62,507 nucleotides of DNA from Lachnospiraceae bacterium UBA7086 (GTDB lineage: Bacteria > Bacillota > Clostridia > Lachnospirales > Lachnospiraceae), in contig DKZA01000038.1 of the NCBI GenBank assembly GCA_002492525.1, positions 667-63,173 of the forward strand, given 5' to 3'. Every line of letters begins with the position of its first letter. The stretch's first letter is position 1. Below the pieces are notes generated by a model. It was not told the origin of the DNA, made no database searches, and saw only the letters and a list, made by a program, of their open reading frames with translations. This document shows, piece after piece, positions 1-7,837 of this stretch. The translations under genes were made by a program, and so were the position numbers.

Positions 1-1127
1 GTATCATTCCTTTTTGGAAGAAACTGCGGGATGATGTAAACGGCGGTTATTATGGCTATATGGATTACGACCTGAAGGTGGATGAGAAAGCGGTGAAGGG
101 CTGCATTTTAAACAGCCGTATCACCTGGTTTTTTGCAAACGCTTATCTGATGTTAAAGGATGAGTCGCTGCTTGCACAGGCCCGGCATGGTTATGAGTTT
201 ATGAAAAAATATTGTGTGGATCAGGAAAAGGGCGGTGTTTATTGGTCGGTTCAGTATGACGGTACGCCGGAGGACACGACGAAACATACTTACAATCAGG
301 CGTTTTCCATTTATGCGCTTTCTTCTTATTATGATGCATCAAAGGACGAGAGCGCAATCGAGACAGCCATGGAGCTTTTTCATATCATTGAGAACCGCTG
401 CATGGATGAGATTGGGTATAAGGAAGCTTTTGACAGGGAGTTTCATGAGATTGAGAATGATAAGCTTTCTGAGAATGGCGTGATTGCAGATAAGACCATG
501 AACACCCTGCTTCACGTGTTCGAGGCATATACGGAGTTGTACCGGGTGACCGGCAATGATGAGGTGAAGAAGAGACTCGAATGGATTCTTGATACCATTG
601 CAGATAAAATATACAATCCCAAACTGCACAGGCAGGAAGTATTCTTTGACAGGGAAATGAATTCCATACTGGATCTACATTCCTATGGGCACGATATTGA
701 GACGGCGTGGCTGATCCGCCGGGGCACAGATGTGCTGGGGGAGAAAGCATATGAAGATAAAATGCTTCCCATCGTACTTGACTTAACTGGTCAAGTATAT
801 CGGACAGCTTTTGACGGACACTCGCTTGCCAATGAGTGTGAGAAAGGTGTTGTGGATGAGAACCGTATCTGGTGGGTACAGGCGGAGGCTTTGATAGGTT
901 TCTTAAACGGGTATCAACTGGCACCGGAGCATAAGGAATATCTGGAGGCCGCTGAGGCAGAGTGGGAATTTATCAAGAAATATGTGATCGATACAAGACC
1001 GGGTTCGGAGTGGTTCTGGGATGTCAATAAGGAAGGAAAGTCAGTGAGCGGCAAACCGATTGTGGAGCCCTGGAAATGTCCCTACCATAACGGAAGGATG
1101 TGCCTGGAAGTCATGAAGAGGGCATAA
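1..1127 (+). CDS. AGE-family 2-epimerase (cellobiose/mannobiose 2-epimerase), 5' truncated
   Basis: This reading frame is open to the left edge, so the gene starts before the window; about 374 residues are visible, close to the usual 390-410. Family residues are present: the NGGYYGYMDYDL start region, KHTYNQAF, HSYGHDIETAWLI, RIWWVQAEA and the C-terminal CPYHNGRM, which supply the aromatic and His residues of the alpha6/alpha6 barrel. Family members epimerise the reducing-end glucose or mannose of beta-1,4 disaccharides at C2. Two GH130 phosphorylases follow directly (next start 107 bp on), so the likely reaction is mannobiose to mannosyl-glucose in the cytoplasm. Substrate preference is inferred from context; cellobiose epimerisation is the alternative. 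Confidence 0.9.
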   Translation, partial: IIPFWKKLRDDVNGGYYGYMDYDLKVDEKAVKGCILNSRITWFFANAYLMLKDESLLAQARHGYEFMKKYCVDQEKGGVYWSVQYDGTPEDTTKHTYNQAFSIYALSSYYDASKDESAIETAMELFHIIENRCMDEIGYKEAFDREFHEIENDKLSENGVIADKTMNTLLHVFEAYTELYRVTGNDEVKKRLEWILDTIADKIYNPKLHRQEVFFDREMNSILDLHSYGHDIETAWLIRRGTDVLGEKAYEDKMLPIVLDLTGQVYRTAFDGHSLANECEKGVVDENRIWWVQAEALIGFLNGYQLAPEHKEYLEAAEAEWEFIKKYVIDTRPGSEWFWDVNKEGKSVSGKPIVEPWKCPYHNGRMCLEVMKRA

Positions 1128-1233
1128 GGTGCCTTCCCTAAGAACAGATAGAGCAACGAAGCAGAGAATAAAGAAGAAACAGGAAATAAAGAAGAAACAG
1201 AAAATAAAAGAAAAAGAGAGAATGGAGGAGATT

Positions 1234-2406
1234 ATGTTACATCAACAGTATTATGTGGAACTGGAGAAGTATAACAAGCTGATTGCACGGAAGAATGTGA
1301 AATCCGACAATTACAATGGTATCTATGACAGATATCAGTATCCGGTGCTGACCAGAGAGCATATCCCGCTGCATTGGCGGTATGACTTAAATCCCGAGAC
1401 CAATCCCTATTTTATGGAACGGCTGGGCGTCAACGCGGTGATGAATTCCGGAGCTATCGAGCTGAATGGGAAGTATTATCTGGTGGCGCGGATCGAGGGC
1501 AATGACAGGAAATCTTTCTTCGGTGTGGCGGAGAGCGACAACGGGATAGACGGCTTTAAGTTCTGGGATTATCCGATTCTTCTGCCGGATACCTGTCCGG
1601 AGGAGACCAATGTATATGATATGCGTCTGACCAAACATGAGGACGGTTATATCTATGGAGTGTTCTGTTCCGAGAGCAAGGATACCACCGTAAATGATCT
1701 GTCAGCGGCTGTAGCGGCGGCAGGTATCGTGAGAACGAAAGATTTAAAGAACTGGGAGCGGCTGCCGAACCTGGTGACGCTTCGTTCCCCGCAGCAGAGA
1801 AATGTGGTGCTGCATCCCGAATTTGTGGATGGCAAATATGCTTTCTATACAAGACCCATGGATGACTTTATCGAGACCGGATCAGGCGGCGGTATTGGTT
1901 TTGGCTTATGTGACGATATTACCCATGCAGTGGTGGATGAGGAAAAGATGACTTCCATCCGCAGATATCATACTATTACAGAAGCAAAGAACGGGGCGGG
2001 CGCACCGCCCATCAAGACTGACAAGGGCTGGATTCATATTGCCCATGGTGTGAGAAATACGGCAGCAGGGCTTCGGTATGTGCTTTATGCTTTTGCTACA
2101 GATTTAAAGGATCCGTCCAAAGTGATCGCAGAGCCCTCCGGCATGCTGCTCGGGCCCAGAGACTGGGAGCGCGTGGGCGACGTGTCCAATGTGGTATTTA
2201 CCAATGGCGCCATCGCCAAGGACAACGGAGAAGTATATATCTATTATGCGGCCAGCGATACCAGGATGCATGTGGCTGTGACCACCATCGACAAATTGTT
2301 GGATTATGTATTTCATACACCGAAGGATCCGCTTCGTTCGGTGGAGTGTGTGGCGCAAAGATGTGATCTGATTAAGAAAAATCTGGAATTTCTGAGTAAA
2401 CAGTAG
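1234..2406 (+). CDS. 4-O-beta-D-mannosyl-D-glucose phosphorylase (GH130)
   Basis: A 390-residue GH130 protein of the mannosylglucose phosphorylase type. It phosphorolyses Man-beta-1,4-Glc to mannose 1-phosphate and glucose. The five-bladed propeller motif NVYDMRLT contains the likely general acid, Asp129; GAGAPPIKT and GWIHIAHGV are other family signatures. The ATG at 1234 is chosen because GGAGG at 1224-1228 lies 5 nt upstream and the length fits the family. The longer frame from 1129 would add a Lys-rich tail without a good ribosome site. It lies between the epimerase and a second GH130 gene and acts directly on the epimerase product. The role is well established for the family; the exact acceptor is inferred. 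Confidence 0.92.
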   Translation: MLHQQYYVELEKYNKLIARKNVKSDNYNGIYDRYQYPVLTREHIPLHWRYDLNPETNPYFMERLGVNAVMNSGAIELNGKYYLVARIEGNDRKSFFGVAESDNGIDGFKFWDYPILLPDTCPEETNVYDMRLTKHEDGYIYGVFCSESKDTTVNDLSAAVAAAGIVRTKDLKNWERLPNLVTLRSPQQRNVVLHPEFVDGKYAFYTRPMDDFIETGSGGGIGFGLCDDITHAVVDEEKMTSIRRYHTITEAKNGAGAPPIKTDKGWIHIAHGVRNTAAGLRYVLYAFATDLKDPSKVIAEPSGMLLGPRDWERVGDVSNVVFTNGAIAKDNGEVYIYYAASDTRMHVAVTTIDKLLDYVFHTPKDPLRSVECVAQRCDLIKKNLEFLSKQ

Positions 2407-2438
2407 AGAAGCGCAGGATGCTTCGGAATGGAGGAAAA

Positions 2439-3461
2439 ATGAGCGAAGTGAAAATGATCAGTCCGGTGGTAAAGAACGTGCCCTGGCAGGATAAGCCGGC
2501 GGGATTAAAAGGAGCTCCCATCTGGAGATACAGTGAGAATCCGATTATCGGCAGAAATCCGGTGGAGGGCGTTGCCAGGATTTTTAACAGTGCAGTAATG
2601 CCTTACGGCGATGAATTTATCGGCGTATTCCGCGGAGAACAGACGAACGGTATACCGTATATTTACCTCGGCCACAGCAAAGATGCCATCCATTGGGAGT
2701 TTGAGGCGGAGAAGATTCCTTTTAAGGATGAGGACGGTAATGATTTCATGCCGATTTATGCGTATGATCCCCGTCTGGTGAAAGTAGAAGACACCTATTA
2801 TATTATCTGGTGCCAGGATTTCTACGGGGCTTCCATCGGTATGGCAAAGACCACAGATTTTAAGACCTTTACCAGAATCGAGAATCCCTTTATTCCATTC
2901 AACAGGAACGCTGTGCTGTTCCCGAGAAAGATTAACGGCAAATATATGCTTTTAAGCCGTCCGTCTGATTCCGGCCATACACCCTTTGGCGATATCTTTT
3001 TAAGCGAGAGTCCGGATATGGTGTATTGGGGCAGACACAGACATGTGATGGGCAGGAGCAGTGAGTGGTGGGAGTCCGTCAAGATCGGAGGCGGTGCGGC
3101 GCCCATCGAGACCACGGAAGGCTGGCTCTTATTCTACCATGGGGTAACAGGAACCTGTAACGGTTTTGTATATTCTATTGGCGGAGCCATCCTGGATATC
3201 GACAACCCGTCCAAAGTACTGTACCGGTGTGAGAATTTCCTGCTGACGCCGGAAGAGTGGTATGAGGAGAGAGGATTTGTGCCTAACGTGTGCTTCCCCT
3301 GCGCTACCATTCATGATTCCGAAAGCGGAAAGATTGCACTTTATTATGGATGCGCTGACAGCTATGTGGGACTTGCGTTCACAAAGCTGGATGAGATTGT
3401 GGATTATATCAAGACACACAGTCATACCACCGAGTCCGATACGGAGTTGGGGATCCGCTAG
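2439..3461 (+). CDS. beta-1,4-mannooligosaccharide phosphorylase (GH130)
   Basis: A 340-residue GH130 protein of the mannooligosaccharide phosphorylase type. It removes mannose 1-phosphate from the non-reducing end of beta-1,4-mannooligosaccharides. AYDPRLV (Asp110, likely general acid), NRNAVLFP, GGGAAPIET and the FYHGV segment are visible. The ATG at 2439 follows GGAGG at 2430-2434; the upstream ATG at 2418 lacks a site. It is the last gene of the mannan operon, 32 bp after the preceding stop, and a hairpin terminator follows at 3520. With its two neighbours it would convert mannan fragments to mannose 1-phosphate and glucose. Confidence 0.9.
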   Translation: MSEVKMISPVVKNVPWQDKPAGLKGAPIWRYSENPIIGRNPVEGVARIFNSAVMPYGDEFIGVFRGEQTNGIPYIYLGHSKDAIHWEFEAEKIPFKDEDGNDFMPIYAYDPRLVKVEDTYYIIWCQDFYGASIGMAKTTDFKTFTRIENPFIPFNRNAVLFPRKINGKYMLLSRPSDSGHTPFGDIFLSESPDMVYWGRHRHVMGRSSEWWESVKIGGGAAPIETTEGWLLFYHGVTGTCNGFVYSIGGAILDIDNPSKVLYRCENFLLTPEEWYEERGFVPNVCFPCATIHDSESGKIALYYGCADSYVGLAFTKLDEIVDYIKTHSHTTESDTELGIR

Positions 3462-3519
3462 ACCGCTTCGCGGCCTCGGAAGAGGCGAAAGATGGAGAAA
3501 GGTTTCATTCGATTATGAG

Positions 3520-3552
3520 AACCGGCAGCTGTATTTGGCTGCCGGTTTTATC
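3520..3552 (+). terminator. Intrinsic terminator of the mannan operon
   Basis: A perfect 10-bp stem, AACCGGCAGC at 3520-3529 and GCTGCCGGTT at 3538-3547, has an 8-nt loop and runs into a short T-rich tail. It lies 58 bp after the second GH130 stop. Confidence 0.8.
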
Positions 3553-3564
3553 GTGTTTAAAAAA

Positions 3565-3606
3565 TTGCGGAAATTTTCCGCAAAATAATGTATAATCATG
3601 TATAGT
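3565..3606 (+). promoter_or_regulatory. Palindrome next to -10-like elements
   Basis: A 9-bp inverted repeat (TTGCGGAAA at 3565-3573, TTTCCGCAA at 3575-3583) sits just upstream of TATAAT at 3591-3596 and TATAGT at 3601-3606. No -35 with ideal spacing is evident. This could be an operator-controlled promoter for the unknown gene at 3831. The rest of the 369-bp gap (3462-3830) shows only the terminator at 3520 and a long untranslated leader. Confidence 0.4.
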
Positions 3607-3830
3607 AGGACGCAGAGATGCAGAAGCATGGCACATTGAAAACTGCATGACCGTCCGAATATCTATTTGCCGGGGAAGTGGACGCCAGGAAGCGGAAATG
3701 TCAGGAAGCGGTATGACGGATTCCGAAGAGCGCACCGGGGCAAAGAAAACGCCAGTCTGTCATACAAGGCATGACCGGCAGGAACATAGCAGGGAAGAAA
3801 CGGCGAAAATCTGTTGGGAGGAATGGAGAA

Positions 3831-4730
3831 ATGGCTGCAGAAAAACAAAGTTATGGCGCGGATATAGATGATACCTTAAGAAGCCGTGTCGTGGTATTTG
3901 AAGAAGAAATGGAGCGGCTGTACAGTTTGATGTATGGGGAGACGATTCCGGTCTGGTCTTATATGACAGATGATAAGGGAGTGTATTCTGAGGAGAGAAC
4001 CATGCGGCTGGTGAATCAGATTGTGGATGAAAAGCGGTGCGATAAGATGTATGGGCAGGAGGATGAGGGACAGGCGGGAATGTCTGCGTTTTACCAACAG
4101 ATTCTGTATTGTGTGCTCCGGGTTTTCACTTCCGGTTATATAGCGTGCGCAGGAGGGAGCCGATGGGGGTATGGAGCGCCGGAAGAAATTTGTTTTTCTC
4201 ATATTCTGTCGGCATTTCATGGGCACGGGCAGGAAATGTTAGATGGAAATGTTGTGTTTTTTATGAAAACACTCTATGAAATCATGGCAGGAAAAACGAT
4301 ATGTTTGGATGCTTTGGGCCGGGAGGAGATGGAAACAGCCGGGGAGGGAACCGATGAGGAAGAGGCGGCAGGATACGAAACCATGGAAGAGGCGCTGGCA
4401 GAAATGTATGGGTATGATATCCGTGAAATAAGAAATGAAGAATATAGAAATATAGAGGAAACAAAACGACAGGCGGAGGCAGAAAAAGAGAAGGTGATTC
4501 GTTTCTTCCCCGAGAAGGCGCATTTTTGTCAAAGCGTTGAGGAAGTGGCTTCTTTTGTGGAGAAAAAGACAATATTCGGAGACAGGCTGTTTGCCGATAT
4601 CAAAGAACTTATCCGGATATTTTTACTTGACAGAGGAATTTCTGTATTTGTAGATGAAGAAGCGTATGTGGAAGTCATGGTACAGTTAAAAAGAACAGTC
4701 CGTAAAGCGCAGAAATACACGGAGGGTTGA
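3831..4730 (+). CDS. Hypothetical protein (299 aa)
   Basis: I do not recognise this protein. It is acidic, with no clear signal peptide. A hydrophobic stretch near residues 85-105 (ILYCVLRVFTSGYIACAGG) is followed by a segment with a bound-water-type SHILSAFHGHG sequence. Residues 165-245 are Glu-rich and probably helical. The ATG at 3831 is chosen for GGGAGG at 3816-3821; the upstream ATG at 3771 has no site. Its stop is 2 nt before the next gene, so the two are almost certainly co-transcribed and translationally coupled. Function is unknown. Confidence 0.75.
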   Translation: MAAEKQSYGADIDDTLRSRVVVFEEEMERLYSLMYGETIPVWSYMTDDKGVYSEERTMRLVNQIVDEKRCDKMYGQEDEGQAGMSAFYQQILYCVLRVFTSGYIACAGGSRWGYGAPEEICFSHILSAFHGHGQEMLDGNVVFFMKTLYEIMAGKTICLDALGREEMETAGEGTDEEEAAGYETMEEALAEMYGYDIREIRNEEYRNIEETKRQAEAEKEKVIRFFPEKAHFCQSVEEVASFVEKKTIFGDRLFADIKELIRIFLLDRGISVFVDEEAYVEVMVQLKRTVRKAQKYTEG

Positions 4731-4732
4731 AA

Positions 4733-5986
4733 ATGAGTGTCAAGGATGATTTTTATCTGGCTTTAAGCGAGGATTTGACGAAAAAAGGAACGCAGTCGGT
4801 TTTATACAGATATCTGGATGAGGAACAGGAACAAAGAGCTGTCAGGGAAGAAAAGAAAGCGGCTTTTGCGAGAAGTTACCAGCTTCGGATCCGTTATTAT
4901 CGTAAACGGCTTATGGAAGGAAGCATTACGCCGGAAGAATATGTAAAACAGCTTTTCGGTCTATTGCTTCAAAAACCCAAATTCTGCAAACAGTGCGGAA
5001 AAACGCAGGAATTTTTTGAGAACGGACGGAAGGTAGGATATGACAGCAAAGACCCGGAACCGCTGCTTTGGGAATTGCTTCATACGGCACTGGGGGAGGA
5101 GCCGTTTGCAGGAAAAACCAGTGTTGCCTGGGGGATGAAGAGGATATACGATATTCTAAAGGCAGGGGAGGGCCGGGAGTATTTTGAAGTGGTTGGCAGG
5201 TTACAGGAAAAGGATTACTGGAAAGCGCCTTTTAGGAAACTGATGGAGCTTACGGATGCGGTGCTGGATGTTGCCATCGCCTGCGATATCAGGGAATTCT
5301 TTTATGGTACGGTGGTGGAAACGCTGGAGGATTATTCTGTCAAGAAGAGACAGAAAAAAACGGAAGGCAGTCCCGCGGGAACCCGTCCTGAACGGATAGA
5401 TAAATCCTTAAAGCTGATTGACTATTATTGTATGATGAAAGGCAAGCGGCTGTTTGGCGCCGGGGAGACAGCAGACGGTGTACCGGGGGACAGAGAGTGT
5501 GATGCTTTGTATGCCAGACTGTTGGAAAGCAAAAACGAGCAGGTGTTTGTCCCGTTACTCATAGACCGGGAGACAGGGTGCGGTATCTATATTATTGGCA
5601 GGGCTTATTTTGAAGGGGAGTATGCACAGGATTCTCTCCGGTACCGTAGATTGCAGGAATCCTGTGCGTATAGTGTTCTTTCCTTTGATGATGACTGCGG
5701 ACAGGAAATAAGGACGGGATATCATATCAATAACCGGTTTGGGGAGTTTTCCAGTTATAATGCGGCACGCTTCTTGGGAGACTGGAGTTATGAGAAGGCG
5801 CGGCAGGATACAGCGGATATGATCAAAGAATTAAATGGAGAAATGCCTTCTGGCATAGCGGATATTTTTGGAAAATATTTTGCAAAAGAGACAGACCAGG
5901 AGGCAGAAGATTACCGGCGGGAGATCAAAGAAGCAGTGGCCAGATGTGAGAAGACGTTTCGGGAGAAAAGACAGGGGCGGTTTTAA
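4733..5986 (+). CDS. Hypothetical protein (417 aa), partner of the preceding gene
   Basis: I do not recognise this 417-residue soluble protein. A CKQC pair near residue 82 is the only metal-site-like motif. A charged N-terminal helical region (about 1-70) is followed by mixed alpha/beta sequence and a Lys/Arg-rich C-terminus. The ATG at 4733 follows GGAGG at 4721-4725 with 7-nt spacing, better than the TTG at 4727. It starts 2 nt after the previous stop, so the two genes form a tight pair and may act together. Nothing in the sequence identifies the role. Confidence 0.75.
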   Translation: MSVKDDFYLALSEDLTKKGTQSVLYRYLDEEQEQRAVREEKKAAFARSYQLRIRYYRKRLMEGSITPEEYVKQLFGLLLQKPKFCKQCGKTQEFFENGRKVGYDSKDPEPLLWELLHTALGEEPFAGKTSVAWGMKRIYDILKAGEGREYFEVVGRLQEKDYWKAPFRKLMELTDAVLDVAIACDIREFFYGTVVETLEDYSVKKRQKKTEGSPAGTRPERIDKSLKLIDYYCMMKGKRLFGAGETADGVPGDRECDALYARLLESKNEQVFVPLLIDRETGCGIYIIGRAYFEGEYAQDSLRYRRLQESCAYSVLSFDDDCGQEIRTGYHINNRFGEFSSYNAARFLGDWSYEKARQDTADMIKELNGEMPSGIADIFGKYFAKETDQEAEDYRREIKEAVARCEKTFREKRQGRF

Positions 5987-6042
5987 GAATGTGCGATTCG
6001 GGATTCCCCTGGCGGAGATGAAATTTTATAAAAAAAGGAAAC

Positions 6043-6064
6043 AGGCCGGCTTTTAAGTCGGCTT
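6043..6064. terminator. Weak bidirectional hairpin between convergent genes
   Basis: GCCGGC at 6045-6050 can pair with GTCGGC at 6057-6062 (one G-T pair) around a TTTTAA loop, with T-runs on both sides. It lies between the convergent ends of the 417-aa gene and the XRE gene. Confidence 0.4.
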
Positions 6065-6256
6065 TTCATATTCCAGAACATCGGATACGGAGCAGTCAAG
6101 GATGAAGCATAATGTGTCTAATGTTTTGGTCGTGATTGCCTCTCCCTTTTTCATGCGGTGAAGGGTGTTGGCGGACAGGCCGTGTTTGAAAATCAACTCA
6201 TATTCGGTGATCCCTTTCTGGAAAAGTGTGTTGTAAAAAGGTTTGTAGGAAATCAC
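6053..6256 (-). CDS. Small XRE-family helix-turn-helix regulator
   Basis: A 67-residue Cro/C1-type HTH protein made only of the DNA-binding domain. The VISYKPF start, GITEYELIFKHGLS (helices 1-2), TLHRMKKGEAITTKTLDTLC (recognition helix region) and LDCSVSDVLEYE are typical of short clostridial XRE regulators. A GTG at 6256 is preferred because GAGAGG (minus strand, 6270-6265) is 8 nt upstream; the GTG at 6265 overlaps that site. It is divergent from the 64-aa gene and could control the promoters at 6302 and 6597, but this is inference. Confidence 0.85.
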   Translation of the reverse strand: MISYKPFYNTLFQKGITEYELIFKHGLSANTLHRMKKGEAITTKTLDTLCFILDCSVSDVLEYEKPT

Positions 6257-6301
6257 AGCAGACACCTCTCTTTCTTACCATACGGTAGCATATTTAATTT
6301 A

Positions 6302-6330
6302 TTGAATATGCTTAATATATTGAATATAAT
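6302..6330 (+). promoter_or_regulatory. Sigma-A promoter for the 64-aa gene
   Basis: TTGAAT at 6302-6307 and TATAAT at 6325-6330 are separated by 17 bp. The sequence ATTGAATAT occurs twice across this promoter (from 6301 and from 6319), a possible regulator repeat. Confidence 0.6.
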
Positions 6331-6387
6331 TTCCAAATAAAGTGAGGGTGATTCAGCGAAAGAAACAGAGAAAAGGAGTGGCGGAAG

Positions 6388-6582
6388 ATGGAGATCAGAG
6401 TGTATGAAACAGCAATCTGTTTTGCGAGAATGTGGGGTGTCCTGGAGACGCTGGAACCGCTTCCCAATCTTGGGTTTGAGGAGGTGAGAGATATTTCACT
6501 GGCGTTGGCAGAGGAGTTTATAGCCGGAAAGGGGGATGATATGGTGAGTTTTTTTGTAGAAAAATCAAAAAATTTTACGTAG
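6388..6582 (+). CDS. Small hypothetical protein (64 aa)
   Basis: A 64-residue protein of unknown function with a good ribosome site (AAAGGAG, 9 nt before the ATG) and its own sigma-A promoter at 6302. No membrane segment or known motif is seen; the sequence is mostly helical and acidic (EEVRDISLALAEEFIAG). It is divergent from the XRE regulator gene, an arrangement typical of a regulator and its target. It could be a partner or an antitoxin-like protein, but nothing proves that. Confidence 0.6.
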   Translation: MEIRVYETAICFARMWGVLETLEPLPNLGFEEVRDISLALAEEFIAGKGDDMVSFFVEKSKNFT

Positions 6583-6596
6583 AAATACTCAAAATA

Positions 6597-6625
6597 TTGA
6601 CTATACTTAATTAATTAAGTATAAT
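6597..6625 (+). promoter_or_regulatory. Sigma-A promoter whose spacer is a perfect palindrome
   Basis: TTGACT at 6597-6602 and TATAAT at 6620-6625 have a 17-bp spacer. Positions 6602-6623 form a perfect 22-bp palindrome (half-site TATACTTAATT) that fills the space between the two promoter boxes. This is the expected position of a repressor operator. Confidence 0.75.
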
Positions 6626-6659
6626 GGGAACGTAAAAATCAGAAATGAGGGGAAACAGG

Positions 6660-7808
6660 ATGGATATAGAAAGAGCAAAAAGAAAAGAATTGTTAGATCT
6701 TTTATATTATGCAAGGTCTTTTTTTGACAGGTTGGAAGACTTCAGAAATCAATACAATAGTCTCAGATATATGCAGGAAATTCCGCATGAAAGCCCCAAA
6801 GGACATATAGTAAGCGGCTCATATTCAGCAGCTCAGGCTAAGACAAAGGAATGGAAAAAGTGGAAAGGGGTGAGCGGCTTTTTTAAAACGGTGGGAATCT
6901 GGCTGGCACTGCTTTTAGTGCTTTTTTTGATCTTAGGTATGGCGGCAGTCTCCAATCCTTCTTTCGGTGAGTTTGAGGAGAGCTTTATGGCAGGAGCAAG
7001 AGAGTTCCTTTACCAAAACGGGGTGTCAGAAATCGGGGAAGTTTATCAGGTGCAGGAGGATGGGACTTTATCAAATCATGTTATCGGCGATGCGGGCAGA
7101 TATTATTGGTGGGATTTCCTGGAAGTGTATTTGCTCATTGCTATCAGTATAGTTGCTGCTGTATTCGTTAGAATCTTGATCAATCTGATCGTCGCCGGGA
7201 GAAGCGAACAGATGATAAAAGATAAGAAAACGGTTGCGGCGAGGGAACAGGCAATTCACCAGGAGAATCTGAATATTGACCATTATAATCGAACAAGCCT
7301 TGTGGAGCATAACAGGGAAATCGATAAACAAAATCTGCGTATTCAGGAACATAACAGGGATGTTGTCAGGAAACGTGAAGCAATGAAAGAGCAGTTGGAA
7401 ATGTTGCGGAATGAAATGGAAATTTTTGTTGCAGCGAATGACTTTCCGCCGGATGACTTTTGCCCTGAAGCGATTGATTTTTATATTGTTGAGGTGACGA
7501 ATGGACGCTGTGATTCCATAAAAGAATGTGCCAATGCGTATGTGGAGTATAAGCGCCATGAGGAAAAAATGATAAAAATGGACGAACAGACTCAGGCTGC
7601 AAAAGAACAGGTGCAAATCGGAAAAGAGCAGTTACAAATCGGAGAAGAGCAGTTACAGTGGCAGAAAATGAGTGCATTTTTGCAGGTGGGGCAAATATTC
7701 AGTATGATGCAAAATATAGCTGCCGTTAACCGGAATATAGACGCTGTTAATCGTAACGGTGCTGCGATTAGAAATTCTATAAACGATTTAAAAGATAAGA
7801 TTTATTAA
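6660..7808 (+). CDS. Hypothetical two-TM coiled-coil membrane protein
   Basis: A 382-residue protein with two predicted membrane helices, about residues 75-98 and 152-178. The loop between them is short and acidic. A long Gln/Glu/Lys-rich coiled coil follows (about 195-260 and 295-345, with the repeat EQLQIGEEQLQ). The C-terminus is Asn-rich (NRNIDAVNRNGAAIRNSIN). The ATG at 6660 follows a GAGGGG site; the upstream ATG at 6645 overlaps it. It is transcribed from the palindrome promoter at 6597 and followed 29 bp later by a zinc-ribbon membrane protein, probably in one operon. Function is unknown; a membrane scaffold is plausible. Confidence 0.75.
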   Translation: MDIERAKRKELLDLLYYARSFFDRLEDFRNQYNSLRYMQEIPHESPKGHIVSGSYSAAQAKTKEWKKWKGVSGFFKTVGIWLALLLVLFLILGMAAVSNPSFGEFEESFMAGAREFLYQNGVSEIGEVYQVQEDGTLSNHVIGDAGRYYWWDFLEVYLLIAISIVAAVFVRILINLIVAGRSEQMIKDKKTVAAREQAIHQENLNIDHYNRTSLVEHNREIDKQNLRIQEHNRDVVRKREAMKEQLEMLRNEMEIFVAANDFPPDDFCPEAIDFYIVEVTNGRCDSIKECANAYVEYKRHEEKMIKMDEQTQAAKEQVQIGKEQLQIGEEQLQWQKMSAFLQVGQIFSMMQNIAAVNRNIDAVNRNGAAIRNSINDLKDKIY

Positions 7809-7837
7809 ATAAAGTATCGAGGGAGGAGATGAGGAAG

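Noticed and set aside
385..924. Minus-strand 179-aa open frame
   Set aside because: It lies fully inside the epimerase gene, is Pro/Ser/His-rich low-quality sequence and has no ribosome site.
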